This document shows, piece by piece, positions 5,870 through 12,180 of a stretch of DNA of 12,326 nt. The notes under the pieces are model-generated. The model saw only the letters and a program-made list of their open reading frames with translations, ran no database searches and was not told where the DNA came from. The stretch is taken from NCBI GenBank assembly GCA_964532145.1, contig CAZHGM010000028.1, forward strand, positions 1 through 12,326. The letters run 5' to 3'. The DNA comes from JAPUDQ01 sp964532145 (lineage in GTDB: Bacteria > Patescibacteriota > Saccharimonadia > Saccharimonadales > Saccharimonadaceae). Every line of letters starts with the position of its first letter. The first letter of the stretch is position 1. The position numbers were made by a program, and so were the translations under genes.

Positions 5870-5878
5870 GGGATGGAT

Positions 5879-6955
5879 ATGACCGGTGGCAAAAAACGAA
5901 AACAATCCCGTACGCCCACTAGACATTATATGCCGCCGCGCGGATGGAAACGAAACCTCATGGTAGCATGCGTGGCGCTCTGCGCGGGCGTATTACTCTG
6001 GATAGCAAGTGATTGGCTGTCGTTTCGCCTGACGCCAGCGCGCGAAACGTATACCTTTGCGACCAGTTTTTCGACCAAACAAGCACGCATGCTCGGTAAC
6101 GACTGGCAGGCGAACTATACGGCGCTCCTCGACGATTTGAAAATCCGCCAATTCCGCCTGATGAGTTACTGGGACGAAGGCGAGGGAAGCCGCGGACAGT
6201 ATAATTTTGCCGATCTCGACTGGCAGATGAACGAAGCGGCCAAACGCGGCGCCAAAGTTAGCCTGGCAATCGGCTTGCGCCAACCGCGGTGGCCAGAGTG
6301 TCATGAACCAACCTGGGCAAGGACACTCGGTAAAGACGAATGGAAACAATCGCTGTATAGCTACATAGAAACAGTTGTCAAGCGCTACCAGAACCATCCC
6401 GCCTTAGAGAGCTTTCAGCTCGAAAACGAAGCGTTGGCATGGTGGTTTGGTGACTGCCGTGAACAGCCCGATGCAAATCGCATCAAAGAAGAGTTCCGCC
6501 TCGTTAAATCCATTACGATGAAGCCAGTCTGGATGAGTCTGAGTGACCAATACGGTCTATCAGTTAATGATCCAATCCCTGACGCATATGGCTATTCACT
6601 CTATCTCTATGTCTACAACAAAGTAATTCCGGGTACCTATGCCAATCCTTCGCCGCCGGTTTGGTTCCATCGACTGCGTGCCAGTGTCATCGATGCCATG
6701 CACCATAAACCATTCTTTTTACATGAGTTGCAACTTGAACCGTGGGGGCCGGAAGAAATAAAGAAATTGTCCGAGGAGCAGCAAAATATTACCATGAGCC
6801 CGGAGCAGATTCATTACAATCTGCAATTCGCCCGCAAAATCGGTTTTGACCAAGTCTACACATGGGGCAGCGAGTGGTGGTATTGGCGCAAAACCCACGG
6901 CTCCACTACCGCCTGGGAGGCCATCCGCGATGAAATCAACGACTCACGTCAATAA
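5879..6955 (+). CDS. Membrane-anchored glycoside hydrolase-like protein (clan GH-A type TIM barrel)
   Basis: A 358-residue protein with a short Lys/Arg-rich cytoplasmic N-terminus, one membrane helix (about 26-44), and a large domain (about 58-350) expected outside the membrane. The domain looks like a clan GH-A retaining glycosidase. It has an early RLMSYWDEG strand with Arg93, the acid/base pair Asn183-Glu184 in FQLENE, and a late candidate nucleophile Glu283 in FFLHELQLEPWG (Glu287 is an alternative). A Trp-rich final strand, YTWGSEWWYW (327-336), often stacks on sugar. The substrate cannot be told; action on its own or a host's surface glycans is inference. ATG at 5879 is preferred over 5873 because the -10 box ends at 5869, which would put the transcript start inside the earlier codon. 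It faces the GT2 gene, with 8 bp between the stops. Confidence 0.75.
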   Translation: MTGGKKRKQSRTPTRHYMPPRGWKRNLMVACVALCAGVLLWIASDWLSFRLTPARETYTFATSFSTKQARMLGNDWQANYTALLDDLKIRQFRLMSYWDEGEGSRGQYNFADLDWQMNEAAKRGAKVSLAIGLRQPRWPECHEPTWARTLGKDEWKQSLYSYIETVVKRYQNHPALESFQLENEALAWWFGDCREQPDANRIKEEFRLVKSITMKPVWMSLSDQYGLSVNDPIPDAYGYSLYLYVYNKVIPGTYANPSPPVWFHRLRASVIDAMHHKPFFLHELQLEPWGPEEIKKLSEEQQNITMSPEQIHYNLQFARKIGFDQVYTWGSEWWYWRKTHGSTTAWEAIRDEINDSRQ

Positions 6956-6963
6956 CACGAGAT

Positions 6964-7851
6964 CTAAATAACGATTTCGTCGTCTTCACGATCACCGCGG
7001 CGACGTTTGATCAATTCGCGAAATTTATCAAAGGTGAATTTTTGCTCATCACCGTCATAGGTAAAGCGAAGGAATTTCATCGGAAAATATGTGGTAAGGT
7101 AAATAAAAATTGGAATTCGCGCCGAGGCACTTTTAATGCCGTGAGCCTTGTACGTGTTCTCAAATCGCATCACATAGCGATAGAAATCTTTGGGTGAGTC
7201 CTCAAGTCGACGCGCCGACATGCCGCCGATCATATCGGGCACATAGGCGACTTTGTAGCCGGACTGAAAGAGATGTAGCGCAATATCGATATCCTCATGC
7301 ATCTTGTCCTCTTTGTCTTCGCACAACTCGGGCAAAATTGCATTCCAGACGTCGCGGCGCACTGCCATGTTGCTGCCGAACAAAAAACGATGTTTCTTGG
7401 CAAGCTTATCGAGCGTCGCGCGAATCTGTGTATCAGCCCGAAATCCCACGTTACGCGCCGGCATGTCATGATACACCACGGGGCCTGACGCGGCAGCAAC
7501 TTCAGGATCAACAAAGGCATCCTGCACGGCTTCAACCCAACCTTCGTCCAGCACAGAGTCAGCGTCAATCCGTCCCAACACGTCGCCTTTGGCGTGAGCC
7601 ATGCCATAATCGCGCGTCGGCAAAATACCTTGCGCATCGAATTGCTTTAACAAGCGGATATTTACCGTATCTTTATGCTCAGCGCGAAATGCCCGCACAA
7701 GCTCGGCGGTACGATCAGTTGAGCGATTATCGACCACAATAACCTCAAGCGGTTGTATTGTTTGATTCAAAAAACTTGTCAGACATTTTTCTATAGCATC
7801 TTCTTCGTTATACGCAGGAATAACGACCGATACCGTCGGTAATTGTTTCAT
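6964..7851 (-). CDS. Family 2 glycosyltransferase (GT-A fold)
   Basis: A 295-residue enzyme that should transfer a sugar from a nucleotide-sugar donor. The GT-A motifs are in order: VSVVIPAYNEEDAIEKCL (7-24), VIVVDNRSTDRT (37-48), the metal-binding DAD in GRIDADS (Asp96, Asp98), the acceptor-side region FGSNMAVRR (158-166), and the catalytic-base segment HEDIDIAL (Glu186-Asp187). A hydrophobic stretch (246-260) may sit on the membrane, and the tail is highly charged (KRRRGDREDD). There are no full membrane helices, so it is cytoplasmic or peripheral. Acceptor unknown; its neighbour, an MGDG-synthase-like enzyme, suggests surface glycolipid or polysaccharide synthesis. A TATAAT box ends 8 bp before the ATG, and the only purine-rich stretch is AGGG at tight spacing, so near-leaderless translation is likely. 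Confidence 0.92.
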   Translation of the reverse strand: MKQLPTVSVVIPAYNEEDAIEKCLTSFLNQTIQPLEVIVVDNRSTDRTAELVRAFRAEHKDTVNIRLLKQFDAQGILPTRDYGMAHAKGDVLGRIDADSVLDEGWVEAVQDAFVDPEVAAASGPVVYHDMPARNVGFRADTQIRATLDKLAKKHRFLFGSNMAVRRDVWNAILPELCEDKEDKMHEDIDIALHLFQSGYKVAYVPDMIGGMSARRLEDSPKDFYRYVMRFENTYKAHGIKSASARIPIFIYLTTYFPMKFLRFTYDGDEQKFTFDKFRELIKRRRGDREDDEIVI

Positions 7852-7859
7852 TACGCCCT

Positions 7860-7865
7860 ATTATA
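7860..7865 (-). promoter_or_regulatory. -10 box of GT2 gene
   Basis: A perfect TATAAT lies on the minus strand, 8 bp before the ATG, in the 27-bp gap after the MGDG-like gene. The -35 region is weak. It would give a leader of about 1-2 nt and could uncouple this gene from the one upstream. Confidence 0.5.
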
Positions 7866-7878
7866 CGGGCAACTCCTA

Positions 7879-9012
7879 TTACCGCAAATAGCTGGCAAAA
7901 AATGCTGCAAGATCAGCGTATGGATTCTTGTTGGTGTACGCCGCCTTCATGGCCTTACTATAGTCATCGAATATGCTCGGTTCGCGAATCAATTTCTCGA
8001 TATGTTTAGCGGCATCAGGCGGTTCCGGCGCATACACGCCAAAGTGATTATTAACGACATAAGCAGCATTTTGCTCTTCATGTCCAGGGATAGCATCATA
8101 TAGCACCAGCGGCCGCTGTAGTACCAGCGCCTCATTAACTGTTAGCCACCCACTTTTGCTGCATATTACATCGGCAGCTCGCAAAAAATCCGACATTTTA
8201 TCCGTGAAGCCCTCAACGATGACGTGAGTCGCGTAGGGAAATTTAATTGTGCCAAAATCATGCTTAAGCATCTCGTTTTTGCCAGCGTTGAGAATAATCT
8301 GGTAGGGCACACGCAACTTCGCAATTTCACGCGCCACACTGAGCACTTTTGATGGATTAAGCCCCAGCCCGCCGGCTGTCACCAGGATGGTAAATACTGT
8401 CGGGTCAAGTCCAAGTCGCTTTCGTATAATGTGCGGCAGGCATGGCTCATAAAAACTCTTACTAGCCGGAAATCCTATGTATGTTACTTTTGCCGGATCC
8501 ATGCCGCGTTTTACGAGATAGTCAACCGTATCCGGTGTTGCTGTGAGTGTCATATCGGCTTTTTTCGATAGCCAAATGCCCTGGACATTACTAGCATCCG
8601 TCACGGTAGTAATAATTGGCGTGGATGCATGGTAGTAATCGCGTGCCTGAGCTGCAACATCGGCGAGAAACGGATAGGTTGCGACAATCAAATCCGGCCG
8701 CTCGCTGGCAAATTTTTTGCGTGCGTATGCGCGAAACGCACCGCTCGCAAACCAGCGGATCGGCTGCGGGAAACGATCGGATAATTTGTAGTACACCTTG
8801 AACCAAAACGCACCTGCACTCGAAGTAGAGTTAGCATAGGCTCTGGTAGTATTCTCGCTAAATGACGGCCAGGCTTCTTCGATGACATCAATGACGTTAA
8901 CGTCGATACCCAGGTCGATATCATGAAACACGTCAACAAGGCTCCTGGCCATCGCTTTATGACCGCCACCGAGGCCTACCGTCATGATAATTACTTTTTT
9001 GCTTCGTGCCAT
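7879..9012 (-). CDS. MGDG synthase-like lipid glycosyltransferase (GT-B fold)
   Basis: A 377-residue protein resembling the diacylglycerol glycosyltransferase/MurG superfamily. The N-terminal half starts with VIIMTVGLGGGHKAMARSL (7-25), the glycine-rich loop and His of MGDG-synthase-like enzymes that bind the lipid acceptor. The C-terminal half carries the donor-binding motifs VTAGGLG (211-217), SKSGWLTVNEAL (285-296) and PGHEEQNA (309-316). Known relatives add glucose or galactose to diacylglycerol at the cytoplasmic membrane face, making glycolipids and lipoteichoic acid anchors; the exact sugar here is unknown. The frame extends upstream to 9243 over the hydrolase gene, but the start at 9012 fits the family N-terminus and follows a TATAAT box by 9 bp. 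It lies between the hydrolase and the GT2, all on the minus strand. Confidence 0.9.
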   Translation of the reverse strand: MARSKKVIIMTVGLGGGHKAMARSLVDVFHDIDLGIDVNVIDVIEEAWPSFSENTTRAYANSTSSAGAFWFKVYYKLSDRFPQPIRWFASGAFRAYARKKFASERPDLIVATYPFLADVAAQARDYYHASTPIITTVTDASNVQGIWLSKKADMTLTATPDTVDYLVKRGMDPAKVTYIGFPASKSFYEPCLPHIIRKRLGLDPTVFTILVTAGGLGLNPSKVLSVAREIAKLRVPYQIILNAGKNEMLKHDFGTIKFPYATHVIVEGFTDKMSDFLRAADVICSKSGWLTVNEALVLQRPLVLYDAIPGHEEQNAAYVVNNHFGVYAPEPPDAAKHIEKLIREPSIFDDYSKAMKAAYTNKNPYADLAAFFASYLR

Positions 9013-9021
9013 ATCGTTTCT

Positions 9022-9051
9022 ATTATAAATCGCTTGGGTATAAGATGTGCA
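9022..9051 (-). promoter_or_regulatory. Promoter of MGDG-like gene
   Basis: A perfect TATAAT (9027-9022) has TGCACA (9051-9046, 4 of 6 matches) 18 bp upstream. It overlaps the stop codon of the hydrolase gene. The predicted start is about 2-3 nt before the ATG at 9012, with no Shine-Dalgarno sequence. Confidence 0.55.
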
Positions 9052-9787
9052 AGTTCTGATGTATAAGACGGGCGAGCTCATCAGGAAATATAGCCGGAGC
9101 GACATGTCCGCCGCGACAATGCACGAGCTCCGTACGATGAATTCGCGACGTAAACCAGGCGATGTCACGTTGCGATACCAGCAGATCACGGCTGGCCTGC
9201 ACGATACAGCCCGCAAGTGGTACGGTAGCATGCTGCAGCTCATCAGTGAACCGCTTCACCATTTCGAGTAGTTTTAACATCTCGCCGTTATAATACCGCG
9301 ACTCGGTACGCCGGGCTTGTTTGAGGCTGTCATAGCGCTCCGCGGGCCAATCGGCTTGTTTGCTGGCACGCGTTACAACATCAACAATAGGCGTCAGCCG
9401 CTGCACTCGAGCAAGTGCATCATAGCCGACCACACGACCCAAGGCGGTGTTTGCCGTGATAAATGCCCGGCCAAGCTTTGTACTGTACGCCACAGGACAG
9501 ATCAGCACCAGTTCGCGAATGCGTTCCGGATACGCCGCTGCCAGTACAAAGGCAACCATTGCACCGTGCGAATGGCCGATTAGACGATATGGACCATCGC
9601 CGGTTTCGTCCTGAATTGTTTCCATAACCGCCTCGGCATAGCTAGCCCACGTCGGTTCATACCGACGAGCATTGCGGCCAAATGATGGTAAATCGATCAG
9701 ATATGATTTACTGAGCCCGAGTGAATCAGCCAGCGGTTGCAGCCCCGTCCGATCGCCTGAAAAGCCATGCAGAAAAATTGTTTTCAT
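9023..9787 (-). CDS. Alpha/beta hydrolase with complete catalytic triad
   Basis: A 254-residue alpha/beta hydrolase fold enzyme, cytoplasmic, with no signal peptide. The oxyanion loop HGFSG (7-11) opens the protein. The nucleophile elbow GHSHG (71-75) holds Ser73. Asp201 (ASRDLLV) and His228 (RGGHVAP) complete the triad, and the middle region (about 100-185) forms a helical lid. Substrate unknown; esters, lactones or lipids are possible, and the glycolipid genes beside it favour a lipid-related substrate by context only. The ATG at 9787 has AAAGG (9799-9795) at 7-nt spacing and gives a family-like N-terminus, MKTIFLHGF. An in-frame ATG at 9808, 6 bp after a TATACT box, would add seven residues and be leaderless; both starts may be used. 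Confidence 0.9.
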   Translation of the reverse strand: MKTIFLHGFSGDRTGLQPLADSLGLSKSYLIDLPSFGRNARRYEPTWASYAEAVMETIQDETGDGPYRLIGHSHGAMVAFVLAAAYPERIRELVLICPVAYSTKLGRAFITANTALGRVVGYDALARVQRLTPIVDVVTRASKQADWPAERYDSLKQARRTESRYYNGEMLKLLEMVKRFTDELQHATVPLAGCIVQASRDLLVSQRDIAWFTSRIHRTELVHCRGGHVAPAIFPDELARLIHQNLHILYPSDL

Positions 9788-9814
9788 GAAAGAACCTTTA
9801 TTGTCCATGTCATA

Positions 9815-9820
9815 AGTATA
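9815..9820 (-). promoter_or_regulatory. -10 box of alpha/beta hydrolase gene
   Basis: TATACT on the minus strand ends 6 bp before an in-frame ATG at 9808 and 27 bp before the preferred ATG at 9787. There is no good -35 match. The transcript would start at about 9808. Confidence 0.4.
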
Positions 9821-9825
9821 CAAAA

Positions 9826-10809
9826 CTATGCGGCTGCTTCTCGTGCTTCACGAGCCAATCGCGTCGCGGCAACGCCAATCAACGCAACATTGGTGAGTGA
9901 GTGTCCCACAGTAATGCCCTCAAACGCCAGCGTGCTATACCCCTTATAGCCTTCCGAAAGAAGGTTTCTGACAGCAAGACGGTTGTTGTAGCCGGGCGAT
10001 ACACGGCCAAGTTCGGCATATGTGAGCGAAATCCCTATCTTCTTCTTTCTGAGTGCTTCCAGCTGATTTGCGAGCGTGGCGTGGTTAAGCAAATGCACGG
10101 TAGCGCGGTTAGTTGAGCTAAGTGCACCAATCGCATATCGAGCCCTCCCCGCCAGTGTCAGTGATGAAATATGACCAGCCACAAGCTCTGAGCGTCTACT
10201 ACCTACATTGAGTTCAATATCCCGTGAAAGAAATGCACCACTTTTTCCAAAATCTCGCGTTAATACAGCGACTGAACGGTCGACCACATTCGGCGCCTCT
10301 ACTGCTGCAAATGCTTGCACATTTGTATCCGGATGGCTGGCAAAGGCGGCACCAATAACCGCTCCTTGCGACGGACCAAATACCGTAACCGAGGAATCTT
10401 CGCCGACCAAAGCTCGTATCCGATCCACGTATGGCATTGCATCACCTCGTGACACTGCGGCGTTTTCCTCACGGGAAAAATCCAAATTACGCTCGCGGAA
10501 GCTATCGTTTGGTAAGATTGCGAGACTAGCCTCAGGCATGACTGCACTTCGGATTGCTTGAGCTCTTGTGACGACAGGCAGCGACAAACCGTTCGCAAAT
10601 TCTCCTGCGACGAGAAGTGTCTCGTCGGACTCGCCAGGCTCAAAAAATGCCCGGAAACTTCTCTCGCCCAGCGTGCGGATACAGGTGTAATCTCGCACCT
10701 CCTGCTCGATCTGCGAGAGGGGACGACAATACTCAAATCCAATAGGTTGAAAATCAGTTTGGTGAACATAACCACGCAATTCAGGGTAGACATCCAGCAC
10801 TTTAGACAT
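9826..10809 (-). CDS. Alpha/beta hydrolase-like protein of unknown substrate
   Basis: A 327-residue protein without signal peptide or membrane helices. A core strand and nucleophile elbow are visible at VTVFGPSQGAVIGAAFASHP (141-160), where the G-x-S-x-G motif GPSQG (145-149) places Ser147. Candidate partners are an acid after a late strand (Glu266 in ISLTYAELGRVSP) and His303 in GITVGHSLTN, in the right order for a triad. The first 60 residues and the segment at 180-250 do not match anything I recognise, so family membership rests on the motif pattern. The C-terminus is Ala/Arg-rich. The start at 10809 lies 9 bp after a TATAAT box, with a perfect TTGACA 16 bp further up, predicting strong, near-leaderless expression. 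The next minus-strand gene is another hydrolase; the two proteins look too different to be recent duplicates. Confidence 0.75.
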   Translation of the reverse strand: MSKVLDVYPELRGYVHQTDFQPIGFEYCRPLSQIEQEVRDYTCIRTLGERSFRAFFEPGESDETLLVAGEFANGLSLPVVTRAQAIRSAVMPEASLAILPNDSFRERNLDFSREENAAVSRGDAMPYVDRIRALVGEDSSVTVFGPSQGAVIGAAFASHPDTNVQAFAAVEAPNVVDRSVAVLTRDFGKSGAFLSRDIELNVGSRRSELVAGHISSLTLAGRARYAIGALSSTNRATVHLLNHATLANQLEALRKKKIGISLTYAELGRVSPGYNNRLAVRNLLSEGYKGYSTLAFEGITVGHSLTNVALIGVAATRLAREAREAAA

Positions 10810-10818
10810 ATTATAATC

Positions 10819-10846
10819 ATTATATCTCTTTTGCGGATTCTGTCAA
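10819..10846 (-). promoter_or_regulatory. Full-consensus promoter of the hydrolase-like gene
   Basis: TTGACA (10846-10841) and TATAAT (10824-10819) are both perfect and 16 bp apart. This is the best promoter in the window. The start would be about 2-3 nt before the ATG at 10809. A second TATAAT (10815-10810) abuts the ATG and cannot serve that start. Confidence 0.75.
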
Positions 10847-10857
10847 GTTTCTACCTC

Positions 10858-10866
10858 TGGTACAAT
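10858..10866 (+). promoter_or_regulatory. Extended -10 promoter of smpB
   Basis: TGGTACAAT is an extended -10 element ending 6 bp before the smpB ATG, so the transcript should begin at the start codon. Its -35 zone (about 10837-10843) overlaps the -35 box of the opposing promoter, so the two may compete for RNA polymerase. Confidence 0.55.
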
Positions 10867-10872
10867 GGTCAT

Positions 10873-11325
10873 ATGAAAAAGAAACCGGCCAAGCCACAAT
10901 CGATTGTCAACCGCCGCGCGCGGTATGATTACGAATTGTCTGAGGATCTGGTGGTTGGTATTGTGCTGACAGGGGCGGAGACACGGGCAGCACGCGACGG
11001 GCATGTCCAGCTGAAAGGTGCCTACGTCACCGTCCGCAATGGCGAACTCTGGCTCAACAACGCCAGCTTTAGCCTCAAAATCAATGAACGAGGGCAGGGC
11101 AGCGCCCGCACGGTCGATACGACTGCCCGTAAACTGTTGGCGCATCGCAAACAGATCGACCAGCTGGCCGCACAAAAAAAAGCCGGCATGACAATTGTAC
11201 CGACCAAACTGCTGCCCACCGGCAACTACATCAAACTTGTTATCGCTCTCGGCAAGGGTAAAAAACTGTGGGACAAACGCGAAACCATCAAACGCCGCGA
11301 ACAAGAACGCGACTCACGACGATAA
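10873..11325 (+). CDS. smpB: SsrA-binding protein SmpB (trans-translation)
   Basis: A 150-residue basic protein that carries tmRNA into stalled ribosomes so that the blocked peptide is tagged and the ribosome released. It shows the family pattern: NRRARYDYEL (13-22), GIVLTGAETRAARDGHVQL (29-47), the GELWLNN strand (57-63), the ARKLLAHRKQIDQL region (85-98), and GKGKKLWDKRETIKRRE (127-143), with an Arg-rich tail that enters the mRNA channel. The usual Glu-Ala before Gly-Ile is replaced by Val-Val (27-28), a small deviation. The frame is open far upstream (from 10558), but that part overlaps the hydrolase-like gene on the other strand and is not SmpB-like. The ATG at 10873 right after a -10 box gives the normal N-terminus. 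The tmRNA gene itself is not seen in the window. Confidence 0.96.
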   Translation: MKKKPAKPQSIVNRRARYDYELSEDLVVGIVLTGAETRAARDGHVQLKGAYVTVRNGELWLNNASFSLKINERGQGSARTVDTTARKLLAHRKQIDQLAAQKKAGMTIVPTKLLPTGNYIKLVIALGKGKKLWDKRETIKRREQERDSRR

Positions 11326-11342
11326 CATAGATTAATAAACTT

Positions 11343-11383
11343 GGAATTCATCCCCACCTGTTTGAAGCAGGTGGGGATGTTCC
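11343..11383. terminator. Strong hairpin between convergent smpB and PH-domain genes
   Basis: CATCCCCACCTG (11349-11360) pairs perfectly with CAGGTGGGGATG (11368-11379) around the 7-nt loop TTTGAAG. GGAA (11343-11346) and TTCC (11380-11383) add four pairs beyond a two-base bulge. No T-run follows on either strand, so it is not a textbook intrinsic terminator. Its place between two converging stop codons still suggests termination or 3'-end protection for both. Confidence 0.65.
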
Positions 11384-11400
11384 ATCGGAAAAGCGGTGCA

Positions 11401-12057
11401 CTAAGACTCGAACTCTTGGTCCGGCGAGACACTTGGCAGCTGGTAGGGCCCGAGCAAGCCACACATGCGTGTCAACAGGTCATTTGTCCGCTCCTGACCT
11501 GCGATAACGTGAAGAAGTAACTCGTTCGTGTTCTTTTGCAGTCGCACGTACTCCTTGGACAGCTTCTTGCGATAGTCCTGGATATCACGTAAGTGCGCAA
11601 CGTTGACGACATGCTCAATGGAGCGGCCATCTTTAAACTTGATGGTGTCGCAGTCGAACATTCGTTGCATGATTGTGCGGTTAGGCGTATTGAGATCAAG
11701 CTCATCCAGGCCGAAGTTGTCGGGACTACTGGTATTGAGCAGTAGCCACCAATGACCTTCTTGCATAACCGTGATCAACCCAACGGATGGATCACAGACG
11801 ATGACACGGTTTACCCACATCCAGTAGGCCCTGTAAAGGATGAAGATCGCGCTACCAAGGCACAGGAGTGTAAGCGCTGCGTGCGCAATGTGAAACGCAA
11901 GTGTCGCGAGCAGTACCAGAAGTGGTACAAGTGCAGTGACAGCATGCTCCACAAAGTACAATTCACTCCGTCGTGAACGATACGTAGGGGGTACGACCAG
12001 ATCTTGACTGTGTATGTACTCATTCATCCGACCAGCCACACCGAACTCGTTAGACAT
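11401..12057 (-). CDS. Two-helix membrane protein with bacterial PH-like domain
   Basis: A 218-residue protein. After about 35 polar residues come two closely spaced membrane helices (about 38-58 and 60-81, ending in Trp/Tyr). A domain of about 84-165 follows with the look of bPH_2-type bacterial pleckstrin-homology domains: RVIVCDPSVGLITVMQEG, then an Asp/Ile-rich strand FDCDTIKFKDGR, and the exit NVAHLRDIQDYRKKL. A predicted helical tail (165-203) with alternating Leu and charged residues may oligomerise. Function of such proteins is generally unknown. Start choice is uncertain: ATG at 12057 has a purine-rich GGAAGAGAG before it, while an upstream ATG at 12087 would add MHEHHWKRDQ. It converges on smpB and shares a hairpin with it. 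Confidence 0.75.
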   Translation of the reverse strand: MSNEFGVAGRMNEYIHSQDLVVPPTYRSRRSELYFVEHAVTALVPLLVLLATLAFHIAHAALTLLCLGSAIFILYRAYWMWVNRVIVCDPSVGLITVMQEGHWWLLLNTSSPDNFGLDELDLNTPNRTIMQRMFDCDTIKFKDGRSIEHVVNVAHLRDIQDYRKKLSKEYVRLQKNTNELLLHVIAGQERTNDLLTRMCGLLGPYQLPSVSPDQEFES

Positions 12058-12114
12058 TTGGTCTCTCTTCCAATGGTGTTCGTGCATACTCGTGGATCGA
12101 GATGCATCAACTAT

Positions 12115-12143
12115 ATTTTACCGTATTATGGAATATTTAACAA
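12115..12143 (-). promoter_or_regulatory. Candidate promoter of PH-domain gene
   Basis: TTGTTA (12143-12138, 4 of 6 matches) and TAAAAT (12120-12115, 5 of 6) are 17 bp apart on the minus strand, giving a start near 12108. An overlapping TATAGT (12115-12110) is an alternative -10 box. The surrounding 12088-12180 is AT-rich and holds no reading frame that I can support. Confidence 0.45.
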
Positions 12144-12180
12144 AAACATGATAGGACATTATCCAGAATTATTAAAAATG

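Noticed and set aside
5873..5878. ATG at 5873 as start of the GH-like gene
   Set aside because: The -10 box ends only 3 bp before it, so the transcript would begin within or after that codon; ATG at 5879 fits the spacing seen elsewhere. The difference is two residues.
9013..9243. N-terminal extension of the MGDG-like enzyme up to 9243
   Set aside because: It overlaps the alpha/beta hydrolase gene in another frame and has Cys/Arg-rich, non-family sequence; the ATG at 9012 gives the usual N-terminus.
10299..10820. 173-residue minus-strand frame overlapping the hydrolase-like gene
   Set aside because: Composition rich in Cys, Ser and Arg without motifs; the other frame has the GPSQG elbow and a matching promoter.
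10558..10872. Long N-terminal extension of SmpB
   Set aside because: The frame is open, but it lies antisense to the hydrolase-like gene, is not SmpB-like, and the normal SmpB start at 10873 follows a -10 box.
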